Positions 1 to 7,693 are shown, counted from the stretch's first letter. The stretch is 17,343 nucleotides of DNA from Bacteroidales bacterium (GCA_028701945.1 JAQVPT010000035.1:1-17343), one strand, 5' to 3'. Notes: generated from the sequence alone by a model not told the origin. Numbers and translations: made by a program.

Positions 1-117
1 TTCAAATTCACCTAAATCAGTTGTTATTTTATAATCTAACTTAAAAGCGTGTTTAAAGCACACTTCAATTGCATAGTCAATTCTAGAACTAAGCCTTGGT
101 ACATATATCAGTAACAT
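1..117 (-). CDS. Probable DUF7033 / polysaccharide deacetylase family protein, N-terminal 39 codons only
   Basis: An open frame starts at the ATG at 117 and runs leftwards off the window edge without a stop. The start MLLIYVPRLSSRIDYA followed by TTDLGEFE resembles, from memory, the opening of Bacteroidota proteins with an N-terminal DUF7033 domain before a polysaccharide deacetylase (NodB-like) domain, which usually begin with a short hydrophobic strand, a TPK(I/L)TNR-like motif and a later 'T.....F' strand. The catalytic deacetylase domain is outside the window, so activity cannot be judged. It lies 46 bp downstream of the aminopeptidase gene on the same strand and may be cotranscribed with it. 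There is no signal peptide. The family call rests on a short stretch and is tentative. That the frame is a real gene is more likely than not. Confidence 0.55.
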   Translation of the reverse strand, partial: MLLIYVPRLSSRIDYAIEVCFKHAFKLDYKITTDLGEFE

Positions 118-163
118 AAATATCTATCTTTATTATAATATCCAAAACACTTAAAACCTACAA

Positions 164-1555
164 TTATCCTCTCATAAAACTCTCAACCTCCTCAACGCTT
201 ATCGGAATACGTTTTTCTCCTAATATTCTCGAGCCTTTTTCTGTTATCAATATGTCGTCCTCAAGTCTTATTCCACCAAAATCACGATATGCTTCAAGTT
301 TGTCGTAATTTATAAAGTCTGTAAATTTACGTTCTTTTTTCCAAATATCAATTAACTCGGGAATAAAGTAAACTCCAGGTTCATTCGTAAGCACATATCC
401 AGATTTAAGTTCTCGTCCCATTCTCAAAAAAGCAGTTCCAAAAATATCACTAGGTCGTGTATCTTTGTCATATCCCACGTTAATTTGTCCAAGGTCTTCC
501 ATATCATGGACATCTAACCCCATCATGTGGCCTAAACCATGAGGCATAAATAATGCGTGAGCACCAAGTTTAACAGCTTCTTTAATGTCTCCTTTCATCA
601 AACCTAAATCTTTAAGCCCACTTGCTAAAATCTCAGACGCACTTAAATGAACATCAAAATATTTAACTCCAGGTTTCATTAGTTTTATAGACCCATTAAT
701 TGAATTGAGTACAACTTCGTAAACCTCTCTTTGTTTTGTGGTAAATTTGCCCCCAACAGGAAGTGTTCTAGTATTGTCAGATGCGTAATACATTGGCGTT
801 TGAGCTCCAGCGTCTTGCAACATAAGGTCGCCTGCTTGTAATTTATTACCATGATAATGATTATGCAGTGTCTGACCATTTTTTGTCAATATTATCGGGA
901 ACGACGGTACGGAACCATAAGATAAACTAACTCCTTCCATAACACCAGCGATTTCTCTTTCATACAAACCCGGTTTTGTCATCCGCATAGAAGTTGTATG
1001 CATCAGATATCCAATATTACAAGCTCTGTCAATTTCTTCAATTTCAATTTGCTCTTTTACATTACGTAAAGCAATCACAGCAAGAATAAATTCAAGTGAG
1101 GCTTCATCTTTCATTTTCTCAAAAGGAAGTCCCAAAACCTTATTTAGATAAATCATATTATCATGTTTGTAAGGCGGTAAAAAATGAATTTTTTGACCAG
1201 ATTTTTTTGATTTTTGGAGATAATCTGCTAATTTCGAAAATGGCTGTGTTTCGTTTATCAAACATTTTGAAGCTAGTTCTTTAACGCTTGGTTGAGGTCC
1301 CATCCAAATAATATCATCAATATCCATATCATTGGCAAAAATTATCTCTTTGTCATTATCAATATCAATAATAGCTGCCATACCAGCAATATCAAGCCCA
1401 TAAAAATAAAGAAAATTACTATCCTGTCTAAAATGATAAGTGTTATCTGGATAATTCATCGGAGTTTCATTGTTACCCATAAAAAGATAAACCCCTTTTG
1501 ATAATGATTTCTTTAAATTTTCTCTTCGCTTCTTATATACTTCTGGTTTAAACAT
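164..1555 (-). CDS. pepP: Xaa-Pro aminopeptidase (aminopeptidase P, peptidase M24B)
   Basis: A cytoplasmic metallopeptidase of 463 residues, which would release the N-terminal residue of peptides with proline at position 2. Residues 1-140 form the aminopeptidase P N-terminal domain (PDNTYHFRQDSNFLYFYGLD is typical). Residues about 165-455 form the pita-bread M24 fold. The five dinuclear metal ligands are all visible: D248 in the QDAGAQ motif, D260 in SDNTRT, H343 in HGLGHMMGLDVHD, E392 in NEPGVYF and E432 in GIRLEDD. Length matches the family. The start MFKPEVYKKRRENL is usual for Bacteroidota members. A possible -7 box (TATCTTTA, 1582-1589 on the minus strand) lies upstream. The gene follows the B12 operon on the same strand but is separated from it by the 1711-1756 hairpin and about 155 bp, so it is probably a separate transcript. 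All catalytic residues are present, so it should be active. Confidence 0.95.
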   Translation of the reverse strand: MFKPEVYKKRRENLKKSLSKGVYLFMGNNETPMNYPDNTYHFRQDSNFLYFYGLDIAGMAAIIDIDNDKEIIFANDMDIDDIIWMGPQPSVKELASKCLINETQPFSKLADYLQKSKKSGQKIHFLPPYKHDNMIYLNKVLGLPFEKMKDEASLEFILAVIALRNVKEQIEIEEIDRACNIGYLMHTTSMRMTKPGLYEREIAGVMEGVSLSYGSVPSFPIILTKNGQTLHNHYHGNKLQAGDLMLQDAGAQTPMYYASDNTRTLPVGGKFTTKQREVYEVVLNSINGSIKLMKPGVKYFDVHLSASEILASGLKDLGLMKGDIKEAVKLGAHALFMPHGLGHMMGLDVHDMEDLGQINVGYDKDTRPSDIFGTAFLRMGRELKSGYVLTNEPGVYFIPELIDIWKKERKFTDFINYDKLEAYRDFGGIRLEDDILITEKGSRILGEKRIPISVEEVESFMRG

Positions 1556-1710
1556 AATTCAATATTTTTAAAATTAAAACATAAAGATAATTAATCTTTA
1601 CCGATAAGTGAAATAAAAAATCTATATATTGATAAAAAATAATACCAAATCATATTCATATCATAATTGTTTTGCGGGATTATGATTTTGATAATGGGAT
1701 TTCAATAAAT

Positions 1711-1756
1711 GTTTTAAATGTAGGTCAAATCCATGAATTTGACCTACATTTAAAAC
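1711..1756 (-). terminator. Perfect 20-bp inverted repeat at the end of the B12 operon
   Basis: Two exactly complementary 20-base arms (1711-1730 and 1737-1756) are separated by a 6-base loop. It lies at the 3' end of the BtuG-like gene, and the gene's TGA stop (1725-1727) sits inside it, so the last residues of the protein are encoded by the hairpin. No strong T-run follows on the minus strand, but the arms end in A/T-rich sequence, so a factor-independent terminator is plausible yet unproven. A stem this perfect could also be a small palindromic repeat unit that landed at the gene end. It separates the B12 operon from the aminopeptidase gene. Confidence 0.75.
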
Positions 1757-2999
1757 AAAATCCCCCAGGTATTATATCAGTTTTAAAAGAATCCAATCTT
1801 ATTCCATCGGCATTATATCTAAAAACAATTCCTTTTTGAACACAGTCAATAGCATCACTAACATAGATATCTGAATTTTGAGGATTAACTCCTAGACCGT
1901 AAAACAATTGGTTACCTTCGGGAATTAATGGTTCTGACGGTAACTCACTTGCGTCAACCGACATTTTATATACTCCAGCTTGATTTCCGGCTCTACCTCC
2001 CCAACTTCCATTAATGTAAAATAAAGTGTCGCCAGCTTTATTGATTTTCAGTTCAGTTGGCGAAGTCTGAATACTTGAAAAAGGGAATTCCTTTTCAATT
2101 TCAAAAGTATTTGTATTTATACATGTTAGGACAGCAATTACCTGTCCAGTAGGGTTTCCTTCATAACCACCATCTGACAATACCCATATTCTGTTATATT
2201 TATCTTTAACAATGCTATTTGGTTGTTTTGTAACTTGAATTGAGTCAACAAGTTCATCATTATTAGAATTTATTTTATATACTTTATTATTAAATGACCA
2301 GCTTGTAACATATAAATATGCGTCAAGTTTAATCATTTGTTCGGTGCCGTGACCAACATATATTTCACCAATTCTTGTATTGGACGAAGGGTCGATAATT
2401 GTAATATACGGACTGTATAAATCGCTGACATAAGCTTTATTAGTGCTAATAAATTCTATATAGCGAGGAGATGTTAAATTGGTAATTGTAGCTACATGTT
2501 TGAAATTATCAATATCAATCACCATAATTTTCCCAGAATTATTAACCATAATATATCCGTAACCATTAAAAATTGTCATTGACTGAACCACATCGCCGAG
2601 AGGAAAATTATTTGCATTGTAAAATATCTGATTTTTGACTTCGTGTGTTTTAAAATCGTAAAAAGACAAACTTGCATTTCCAGAAGTAAAATTGCCTTCG
2701 TTACAAATAAATACTCCGCCTTGTTCGTCATAAATTACTGAAGGTTTAACTTCTTCTGGCTTGCAGGAAGTCATAAAAAATCCTATAAATAGCAAGACTA
2801 TAAGTGGTGTCCGCAAGAAAATTCCGACAACTGCGTTACGCTCAATCTGAAAACAGTCATTTACAAAAGTAAACTCCTTGATTTTCAGAATTCGCAAGCC
2901 TTGTTCTCTGAGTTTTCTTATCGAACACTTTAGCCAAAGCTTAGTCTTTTTGCAAGTCCTAAGTAAAAATGCGATGTTTATATTTAAACCCTTATTCAT
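1725..2999 (-). CDS. btuG: BtuG-like cobalamin-capture lipoprotein (DUF5074 / YncE-type beta-propeller), with an in-frame insertion near the N-terminus
   Basis: Residues about 90-415 form a YncE/DUF5074 beta-propeller (GGVFICNEGNF, SPRYIEF, KAYVSDLYSPYI, LYVTSWSFNNKVYKI, QPNSIV, IWVLSDGGYEG). This is the family of BtuG, the surface lipoprotein that binds corrinoids and caps BtuB in Bacteroides. It starts 3 bp after the BtuB-like receptor gene and shares its riboswitch, which supports a B12 role. A lipoprotein signal (FLRTPLIVLLFIGFFMTSC) is present, but its Cys is residue 79. The 49 residues before it come from a 147-bp insertion (2809-2955). Without that insertion the Cys would be residue 30. 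A TTG codon at 2816-2818 could instead serve as a start, giving (M)RTPLIVLLF...SC. No in-frame ATG lies between residue 1 and the lipobox. The C-terminal tail (CRSNSWI) is encoded by the terminator hairpin; I would expect the domain itself to end near IIPGGFCF. The family call is firm, but export of the long form is uncertain. Confidence 0.85.
   Translation of the reverse strand: MNKGLNINIAFLLRTCKKTKLWLKCSIRKLREQGLRILKIKEFTFVNDCFQIERNAVVGIFLRTPLIVLLFIGFFMTSCKPEEVKPSVIYDEQGGVFICNEGNFTSGNASLSFYDFKTHEVKNQIFYNANNFPLGDVVQSMTIFNGYGYIMVNNSGKIMVIDIDNFKHVATITNLTSPRYIEFISTNKAYVSDLYSPYITIIDPSSNTRIGEIYVGHGTEQMIKLDAYLYVTSWSFNNKVYKINSNNDELVDSIQVTKQPNSIVKDKYNRIWVLSDGGYEGNPTGQVIAVLTCINTNTFEIEKEFPFSSIQTSPTELKINKAGDTLFYINGSWGGRAGNQAGVYKMSVDASELPSEPLIPEGNQLFYGLGVNPQNSDIYVSDAIDCVQKGIVFRYNADGIRLDSFKTDIIPGGFCFKCRSNSWI
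2809..2955 (-). repeat. 147-bp in-frame inserted element within the signal-peptide region of the BtuG-like gene
   Basis: On the coding strand the gene reads ...CTTAGGAC, then 147 bases, then ...TTGCGGACACC. GGAC occurs at both borders (plus-strand GTCC at 2956-2959 and 2809-2812). The spacing is exactly 49 codons, so the reading frame is kept. The insert codes for a Lys/Arg/Cys-rich stretch unlike any lipoprotein signal (it begins CKKTKLWLKCSIRK). Deleting it joins MNKGLNINIAFLLRT to PLIVLLFIGFFMTSC, a normal lipoprotein leader. The insert is partly self-complementary: CTGAAAA near its middle pairs with TTTTCAG, the inner segments GTTTAC and GTAAAT pair with wobble, and weaker pairing extends outwards. 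It is somewhat less AT-rich than its surroundings. No transposase is encoded, so it would be a non-autonomous element. The boundaries are inferred from the protein and from the GGAC repeats. Confidence 0.65.
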
Positions 3000-3002
3000 A
3001 AA

Positions 3003-4958
3003 TTAAATTGAAATTTTCACAAATATTTTATAATTTCTTCCTGGCATGGCTCTCCAAAGTATTGCCTGATAATCTAAATCAAACAGATTATTTATTCTAA
3101 ACTGAACTTCTAAAGCTTTGCCAAAAACAAACATTTCTTTTCCTAGATAAATATCATGAAGTGAGTACGCAGGTAAAACATGCCTTGTAATTTCGTTACT
3201 AGAAGTTGTAAATCTTTCTCCAATAAGAGCAAGATTATAACTGAATTTAAAACCTTTATATCCTGTACTAAACATTACATTAGCCTTATTTAGAGGTATA
3301 TATATCAATTGTTTTCCTACCGAATTATCTCCAGGGAGTGTTTCTTCTTTGTTTGTAGTTTTGGTGAAGGTGTAATTAGTGAAAAACTCAAAATCAAATT
3401 CGGAGACAACTACTCTACCCGACAATGTAGCTTCGATTCCACGAGCGAAAACCTCCTTAATATTTTCGGCTTGCCAAAATCGATATTCTCCAGGTCGCCA
3501 AATTATCCAGTCATTTATGCGAGACATATAGCCACCTATACTAGCATTAATAGTTAATGATGCGTCTTTTCTAAAGCTGTAATCCAGAGCGACATCGCCA
3601 GTATAGCCTCGTTCAGGTCTTAAATCAACATTGCCTCCAGGCAGCCAATATAAGTCATTAAGAGTTGGCTGATGATAGTTTCGAGTAAAGTTTGATTTTA
3701 AGTACAAATTTTGATTTTTCAGAACATCAAACTCTAAACCTACGGAAGGCATAAGTGGAGCAAAACTATTGTCCACAAATTCGCTATAAACAAGTCCATA
3801 AACTGTTAGGCGTTCAAAAAATTCTCTGTGAACACTGAGTTTCATTCCTGTTTCTGAACGTGTTTTATCGTAACCTGTTTGCTCTCTATTTTCAAAAATA
3901 TGTACTTTGTGATAATTAAAATTCACCATCCCAGCAATTATGGTTTTAGCCCATGGCTTATATTCAAAGCTATATTTATTGAAAAGACTTTGGGTGTTGC
4001 TTTTGGAATCATAGCTAATAAACATTCCTAATGGAGTGTTGTTCGCCAAAAAATAATCGAGATTTGTTTTCGAAAAACCTGAATTTAGTTCTGACTTAAA
4101 TTTATTTTTATACAATTTCCACTTTCCGCTAATTCTCAATTCAGAATCTTTTTGATATTCGTCTCTACCTGTACCTTCATAAGACATTATCGGAGGTAGG
4201 TTTCTGTTTGCCATCTGTCCCCAAATATTAACAGAAATTAAATTGTTTTCACCAAGTCGATAATAAGTATTAAGCAAAGCTCCGTTCTTTACATAATTTG
4301 AATTTTGCTGATTTTCGTAATTAAAAAGTCCATTAGCATTATTATAAAATTGAAAGTCATTTTTAGACTGTTCACTGAATAATCTAAGATCCAATAAAAT
4401 TTTATTATTAGATGTTTTTAGTTTCAAATAAGATTGATAAGTACCAAAACTACCAACAGTTTGAATCAAATCAGCATTAAATCCTTTTGTCCACTCTGGC
4501 TCAGAATTGACAATAACACTTCCGCCAAGAGCTCCACTACTTTTTTGCATAGAACTACCACCATGAAAAAGCAAAACCTCATCGATAAAGTAAACTGGGA
4601 TTAAGGAAAAATCGACCTGTCCTAACATAGGATTATTAATATTTATTCCGTTCCACTCTACCTGTGTATGAGAAGCTGCGGTCCCACGAAACGATGCTGT
4701 TGCAAGCGAACCTTGTCCGTAAGATTTAATAAAAACCGGAGAATGTTTCGACAGAAGCTCAGAAAGTGAAGAGTTTGCACTTTTCTTTATTACAAGCGAA
4801 TCTATTTTTGTAATGTTTAGTCCTCTTTCGTTAATATTTCGCTTAGCTTTAATCTCAACTTGATTTAAAATAAAAGTAGAATCTGTCATACCTTGTCCGT
4901 AAACTATTGTTGACAAAAGAATTAAACATAAACAATATGCAGATTTTAATTTTATCAT
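3003..4958 (-). CDS. btuB: TonB-dependent outer-membrane receptor, BtuB-like (cobalamin transport)
   Basis: A 651-residue TonB-dependent transporter. It has a signal peptide at residues 1-22 (hydrophobic, ending VYGQG), a plug domain at about 30-153 (LNQVEIKAKR as the TonB-box/plug start, LSELLSKHSPVFIKSYGQG, SFRGTAASHTQVEWNGI, GALGGSVIV) and a 22-strand barrel to the end. The barrel shows typical motifs: PEWTKG after the plug, NFTRNYHQPTLNDLYW, LRPERGYTGDVALDY and a final NLFDLDYQAILWRAMPGRNYKIFVKI. The family's usual length is 600-700, so it is complete. The start overlaps the upstream stop as ATGA (4955-4958), which indicates translational coupling, and the BtuG-like gene follows after 3 bp. 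The cobalamin riboswitch at the operon head and the BtuG-like partner point to corrinoids as the substrate. The receptor sequence alone would not distinguish this from other small ligands. Energy would come from TonB-ExbBD, encoded elsewhere. No BtuFCD genes are in the window. Confidence 0.9.
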   Translation of the reverse strand: MIKLKSAYCLCLILLSTIVYGQGMTDSTFILNQVEIKAKRNINERGLNITKIDSLVIKKSANSSLSELLSKHSPVFIKSYGQGSLATASFRGTAASHTQVEWNGININNPMLGQVDFSLIPVYFIDEVLLFHGGSSMQKSSGALGGSVIVNSEPEWTKGFNADLIQTVGSFGTYQSYLKLKTSNNKILLDLRLFSEQSKNDFQFYNNANGLFNYENQQNSNYVKNGALLNTYYRLGENNLISVNIWGQMANRNLPPIMSYEGTGRDEYQKDSELRISGKWKLYKNKFKSELNSGFSKTNLDYFLANNTPLGMFISYDSKSNTQSLFNKYSFEYKPWAKTIIAGMVNFNYHKVHIFENREQTGYDKTRSETGMKLSVHREFFERLTVYGLVYSEFVDNSFAPLMPSVGLEFDVLKNQNLYLKSNFTRNYHQPTLNDLYWLPGGNVDLRPERGYTGDVALDYSFRKDASLTINASIGGYMSRINDWIIWRPGEYRFWQAENIKEVFARGIEATLSGRVVVSEFDFEFFTNYTFTKTTNKEETLPGDNSVGKQLIYIPLNKANVMFSTGYKGFKFSYNLALIGERFTTSSNEITRHVLPAYSLHDIYLGKEMFVFGKALEVQFRINNLFDLDYQAILWRAMPGRNYKIFVKISI

Positions 4959-6025
4959 TTTATCATAAGCTTGTTGGTGCTTGTTTTGCCGTCAGAGTTA
5001 ATTGTATAAATAAAGTATAATCCTGATTTTATATTTTGAGGTATTGATATTACAGTTTGATTATCGTCAATATTTCCAGTAATTACGACAGTTCCTTGCG
5101 AGGAAATAATTTTAAATTTTTTATCTGATATTCCTGTATTATTACATGATTTAATGTTTAAGTTACCACCTGCACTTACAGGATTTGGCCATAAGTTAAG
5201 ATTATCAGAAAACAGATTATCAACAACATTATTTTGTAATGAGTTTATTACTCCAACAGCATTTAAGTCAAATCCACCAGTCCAAAATGAAGTTGGCCAC
5301 GGGTCGTTAATCATATTTCCTTGCGAATCATACGAAGAAAATTCCGAATTAATAATTCCAACGACATCAATTATCTTTATATGGGTAATATTATTAATAT
5401 CTAAATTTGCACTATCTTTTAATTCTTCTAAGTCAAAAGGTGTTCCGTAATCTGCAATATATTTCCCTGCAAGATTATGGATATATGTTGGGTCTAATTG
5501 GTCAAAACCACCAATTTGAGTTTCAGTTTGCGTTGCACTTACGGAAGGGAATCTTATAAAACGTTCTCCATCTGAGCTTACTTCGACAAAAGCTAGTTCA
5601 AGAAAACATTGATATGGTGGAAAACTCGCTTTTAATCCATTTTCAAATATTGCAAAATCATATCCATCACCATTTTTTATCGGAAATGCAAACTCAAGAA
5701 TTGCAGATCCGCCATCTCCCAAACTTACGCAAGTCATATTTGTTTCAGGATAACCCAATGCAAGACTGTCATGTCCAAAGAACGCAAAATTTGATGTTAT
5801 ATCACCCTGAGTATAAGTTACGGTAGTATCTGCAATATTAATATAGCCACGTTCTACGGCACAATTAGTTGCCCACGCTACGATAATTGAGCTATCCTTA
5901 TGTATTGCAGTTGAGCCGGGTTCTCCTGCTGCGGGAGCATAAATTCCTTGTGCAGATATTGTAAAAACAACAGCTGGAAATAATAAAAACAACAATATAA
6001 AAAACTTTATCTTTTTCATAATCAC
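4955..6025 (-). CDS. T9SS-sorted cell-surface protein of the B12 operon, function not established
   Basis: A 356-residue exported protein. The signal peptide spans about residues 1-25 (KKIKFFILLFLLFP...SAQ). The start could be the first ATG or the one two codons on (MIMKK). The central domain, about 30-255, has the motifs GDGYDFAIFENG, FLELAFVEVSSDGERFIRFP, NLAGKY, ITHIKIIDVVG and WTGGFDLNAVGVIN. I recognise these from uncharacterised 'cell surface protein' entries but know no assigned function. The repeated acidic/glycine turns and the FDLNAVGVIN strand suggest a beta-sandwich, possibly metal-binding. Residues about 270-356 are a type A T9SS C-terminal sorting domain (LNLWPNP, then ISPQ-like strands, SGLYFIYTI, TNKLMIK), so it should cross the outer membrane by T9SS and stay on the surface. 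It lies between the DUF4465 gene (64-bp gap) and btuB (4-bp overlap). A role in corrinoid capture is inferred from this context only. Confidence 0.85.
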   Translation of the reverse strand: MIMKKIKFFILLFLLFPAVVFTISAQGIYAPAAGEPGSTAIHKDSSIIVAWATNCAVERGYINIADTTVTYTQGDITSNFAFFGHDSLALGYPETNMTCVSLGDGGSAILEFAFPIKNGDGYDFAIFENGLKASFPPYQCFLELAFVEVSSDGERFIRFPSVSATQTETQIGGFDQLDPTYIHNLAGKYIADYGTPFDLEELKDSANLDINNITHIKIIDVVGIINSEFSSYDSQGNMINDPWPTSFWTGGFDLNAVGVINSLQNNVVDNLFSDNLNLWPNPVSAGGNLNIKSCNNTGISDKKFKIISSQGTVVITGNIDDNQTVISIPQNIKSGLYFIYTINSDGKTSTNKLMIK

Positions 6026-6089
6026 ATTGTAATAAATTCGAAAAAAGAGGCTTGCCTTTAAGATAAAGACAAGTCCCCAAAATTTATTT

Positions 6090-7388
6090 TTATTCGATAA
6101 TTAGTTTCTTTATAGTTCGTCCAATAGAGGTTTCGATACTCATAGTATATATGCCTGATTTAAAAGAGCTTACATCAAGCATTTCAGTATTATTAACAAT
6201 TTGTGACAACACTAAACGACCTTCTACGCTATAAATATTAACACTTGTTTCTGATTGTGTTTCAACCATGATGTATGAGCTTGCAGGATTTGGATAAACC
6301 AAAATATTTTCTGCAATATTTTCTGCAATATCCACCGCCTCTTCATAAGTAAACAGCAAATTATCAACACAGAAATACCCAGGAGTATTCATTCCCCAAT
6401 CTCCATTATCTGAGGAACTTAAACTAAATAAAAGTGTATCAACCTGACCTAATTCACTTAATTCTACATATTGCCATGTTTCAATTATATAGTCTTCATC
6501 ATTATCCTCAAAACGATAATCGGCAAGATAGTAATCTATAGTCCCCGTTTCGGCACCTTGGTATTTTCCTGTTATTGTTAACAGAAACCAGTCTTCATCA
6601 TTTCCACTTTCCCCACCAAATTTAGTTGTAAAATCATCCCCATATTTTATTGTAAGATAAGCATAAGTTGAGTTTGTAATATAAATGCCTTTAACATTAT
6701 AGTTACCATCATCGGCAAAAATAATCACAGACTCCGAATAAGGATAAGCAACACCATAATTTGCTCCACCTGATGTAAGAGGATCCAATCCTTGTCCAGT
6801 ATAAGCAGCGTATTGGTTTGAAAATCCAGCAGTTTCGGTATCATTAACATTTGAATAAGCCCAACCACTCCATGAACCCCAATCGCTATTGTAAGAGTTT
6901 TCAAAAATAGCCATTCCAGAATTAAAGTAGCCTGTTTCGTCAGAACCGTTCCAGAAAGAATCCTCTTCAAGTTCTAAACCTTCAAAATCTACTACTTCAA
7001 ATCCGCCTTCAATTACTGGAAGTACGCCTACCACAATTGTGTCATAAATTGTAGTTTCCTCATAAGTTGCACTAAGTATAATTGTTGATTGACCGTGAGT
7101 AACAAACTCTATTTCTAAATTAATATCAGTAATTGTTGCTATCGCAATATCTGGGTTAGTATTTACTATGAGTTGGTAACTTACTTCATTATCTCCAGTT
7201 GCGAAATTCTCATTCAAATCAATAATAAGATTCTCATCATCTGCATAAGCCCAAATATTTCCGATAGGATTCTCGGTAAGAGCAAATTCTCTTGTATTTT
7301 TAACCTGATAACTCTCAGATTGTGAAAACAATGCCATATTCAACAATAAAGCACTTACTATTAGACTTAATTTTACTGTGTTTTTCAT
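6090..7388 (-). CDS. DUF4465 protein with T9SS sorting domain; candidate surface corrinoid-binding protein
   Basis: A 432-residue protein. The signal peptide spans residues 1-23 (ends ALFSQ). An Ig-like beta-sandwich lies at about 38-125 (NPIGNIWAYADDENLIIDL, ATITDINLEIEF). The DUF4465 domain, about 133-350, has nearly all the family hallmarks: DFEGLELEEDSFWNGSD, WGSWSGWAYSN, SNQYAAYTGQG, ITNSTYAYL, DDFTTKFGG, DWFLLTITG, IDYYLADYR, SSSDNGDWGMNTPGYFCVDN. A T9SS type A sorting domain follows at about 361-432 (ILVYPNP, SGIYTMSI, KKLIIE). In gut Bacteroides, DUF4465 genes sit in riboswitch-controlled B12 loci and at least one such surface family binds B12 (possibly BtuH; I am not sure that name maps to DUF4465). 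This is the first large gene after the riboswitch. The A-rich leader AAAAATATAAAA just before the ATG suits Bacteroidota initiation. Domain and sorting calls are firm; ligand binding is inferred. Confidence 0.88.
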   Translation of the reverse strand: MKNTVKLSLIVSALLLNMALFSQSESYQVKNTREFALTENPIGNIWAYADDENLIIDLNENFATGDNEVSYQLIVNTNPDIAIATITDINLEIEFVTHGQSTIILSATYEETTIYDTIVVGVLPVIEGGFEVVDFEGLELEEDSFWNGSDETGYFNSGMAIFENSYNSDWGSWSGWAYSNVNDTETAGFSNQYAAYTGQGLDPLTSGGANYGVAYPYSESVIIFADDGNYNVKGIYITNSTYAYLTIKYGDDFTTKFGGESGNDEDWFLLTITGKYQGAETGTIDYYLADYRFEDNDEDYIIETWQYVELSELGQVDTLLFSLSSSDNGDWGMNTPGYFCVDNLLFTYEEAVDIAENIAENILVYPNPASSYIMVETQSETSVNIYSVEGRLVLSQIVNNTEMLDVSSFKSGIYTMSIETSIGRTIKKLIIE

Positions 7389-7457
7389 TTTTATATTTTT
7401 TTAATTATTTAAATTAGTTTATCTACTTACAATAAGATGTAAGATCTTTCAATACTA

Positions 7458-7616
7458 TTAAATTTTCTGTGTAATAAGCCGATTTGCTTCGATAAAATTA
7501 GAGTTTACGACAGCATAATTCCGTTCAAAAAATTTCGGCGGTTTTTTTTCAACTTTTAAATCTACAATTTCGATTCTTAGGTTTGCATTTTTTCTGAAAC
7601 AAAGCTCACCATTCAT
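7458..7616 (-). CDS. Possible 52-residue leader protein between the riboswitch and the DUF4465 gene
   Basis: An ATG at 7616 opens a 52-codon frame ending in TAA at 7458, on the same strand as the B12 operon. It starts 107 bases after the riboswitch core and ends 69 bases before the DUF4465 start codon. The product (MNGELCFRKNANLRIEI..., then KPPKFFERNYAVVNSNF) is charged, has no signal peptide and no membrane segment. An AT-rich upstream region (TTAAAATTGTAATGTT) would suit Bacteroidota initiation. The composition looks protein-like rather than random, and a gene here would explain why the riboswitch is over 330 bases from the first large gene. I do not recognise a family. It could equally be a chance ORF in an untranslated leader. 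Confidence 0.4.
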   Translation of the reverse strand: MNGELCFRKNANLRIEIVDLKVEKKPPKFFERNYAVVNSNFIEANRLITQKI

Positions 7617-7693
7617 AACATTACAATTTTAAGTTAATAAATGGTAACCTACGGGATTAGTAAAGAATAACTACTGAATGTAATTTATCTCTC

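Noticed and set aside
685..879. 64-codon open frame on the minus strand inside the aminopeptidase gene
   Set aside because: It lies in another frame of a gene with all catalytic residues intact and its product looks like an out-of-frame reading.
5154..5826. Open frames on the plus strand opposite the T9SS surface protein gene
   Set aside because: They mirror a well-supported minus-strand gene and have no signal, motif or promoter of their own.
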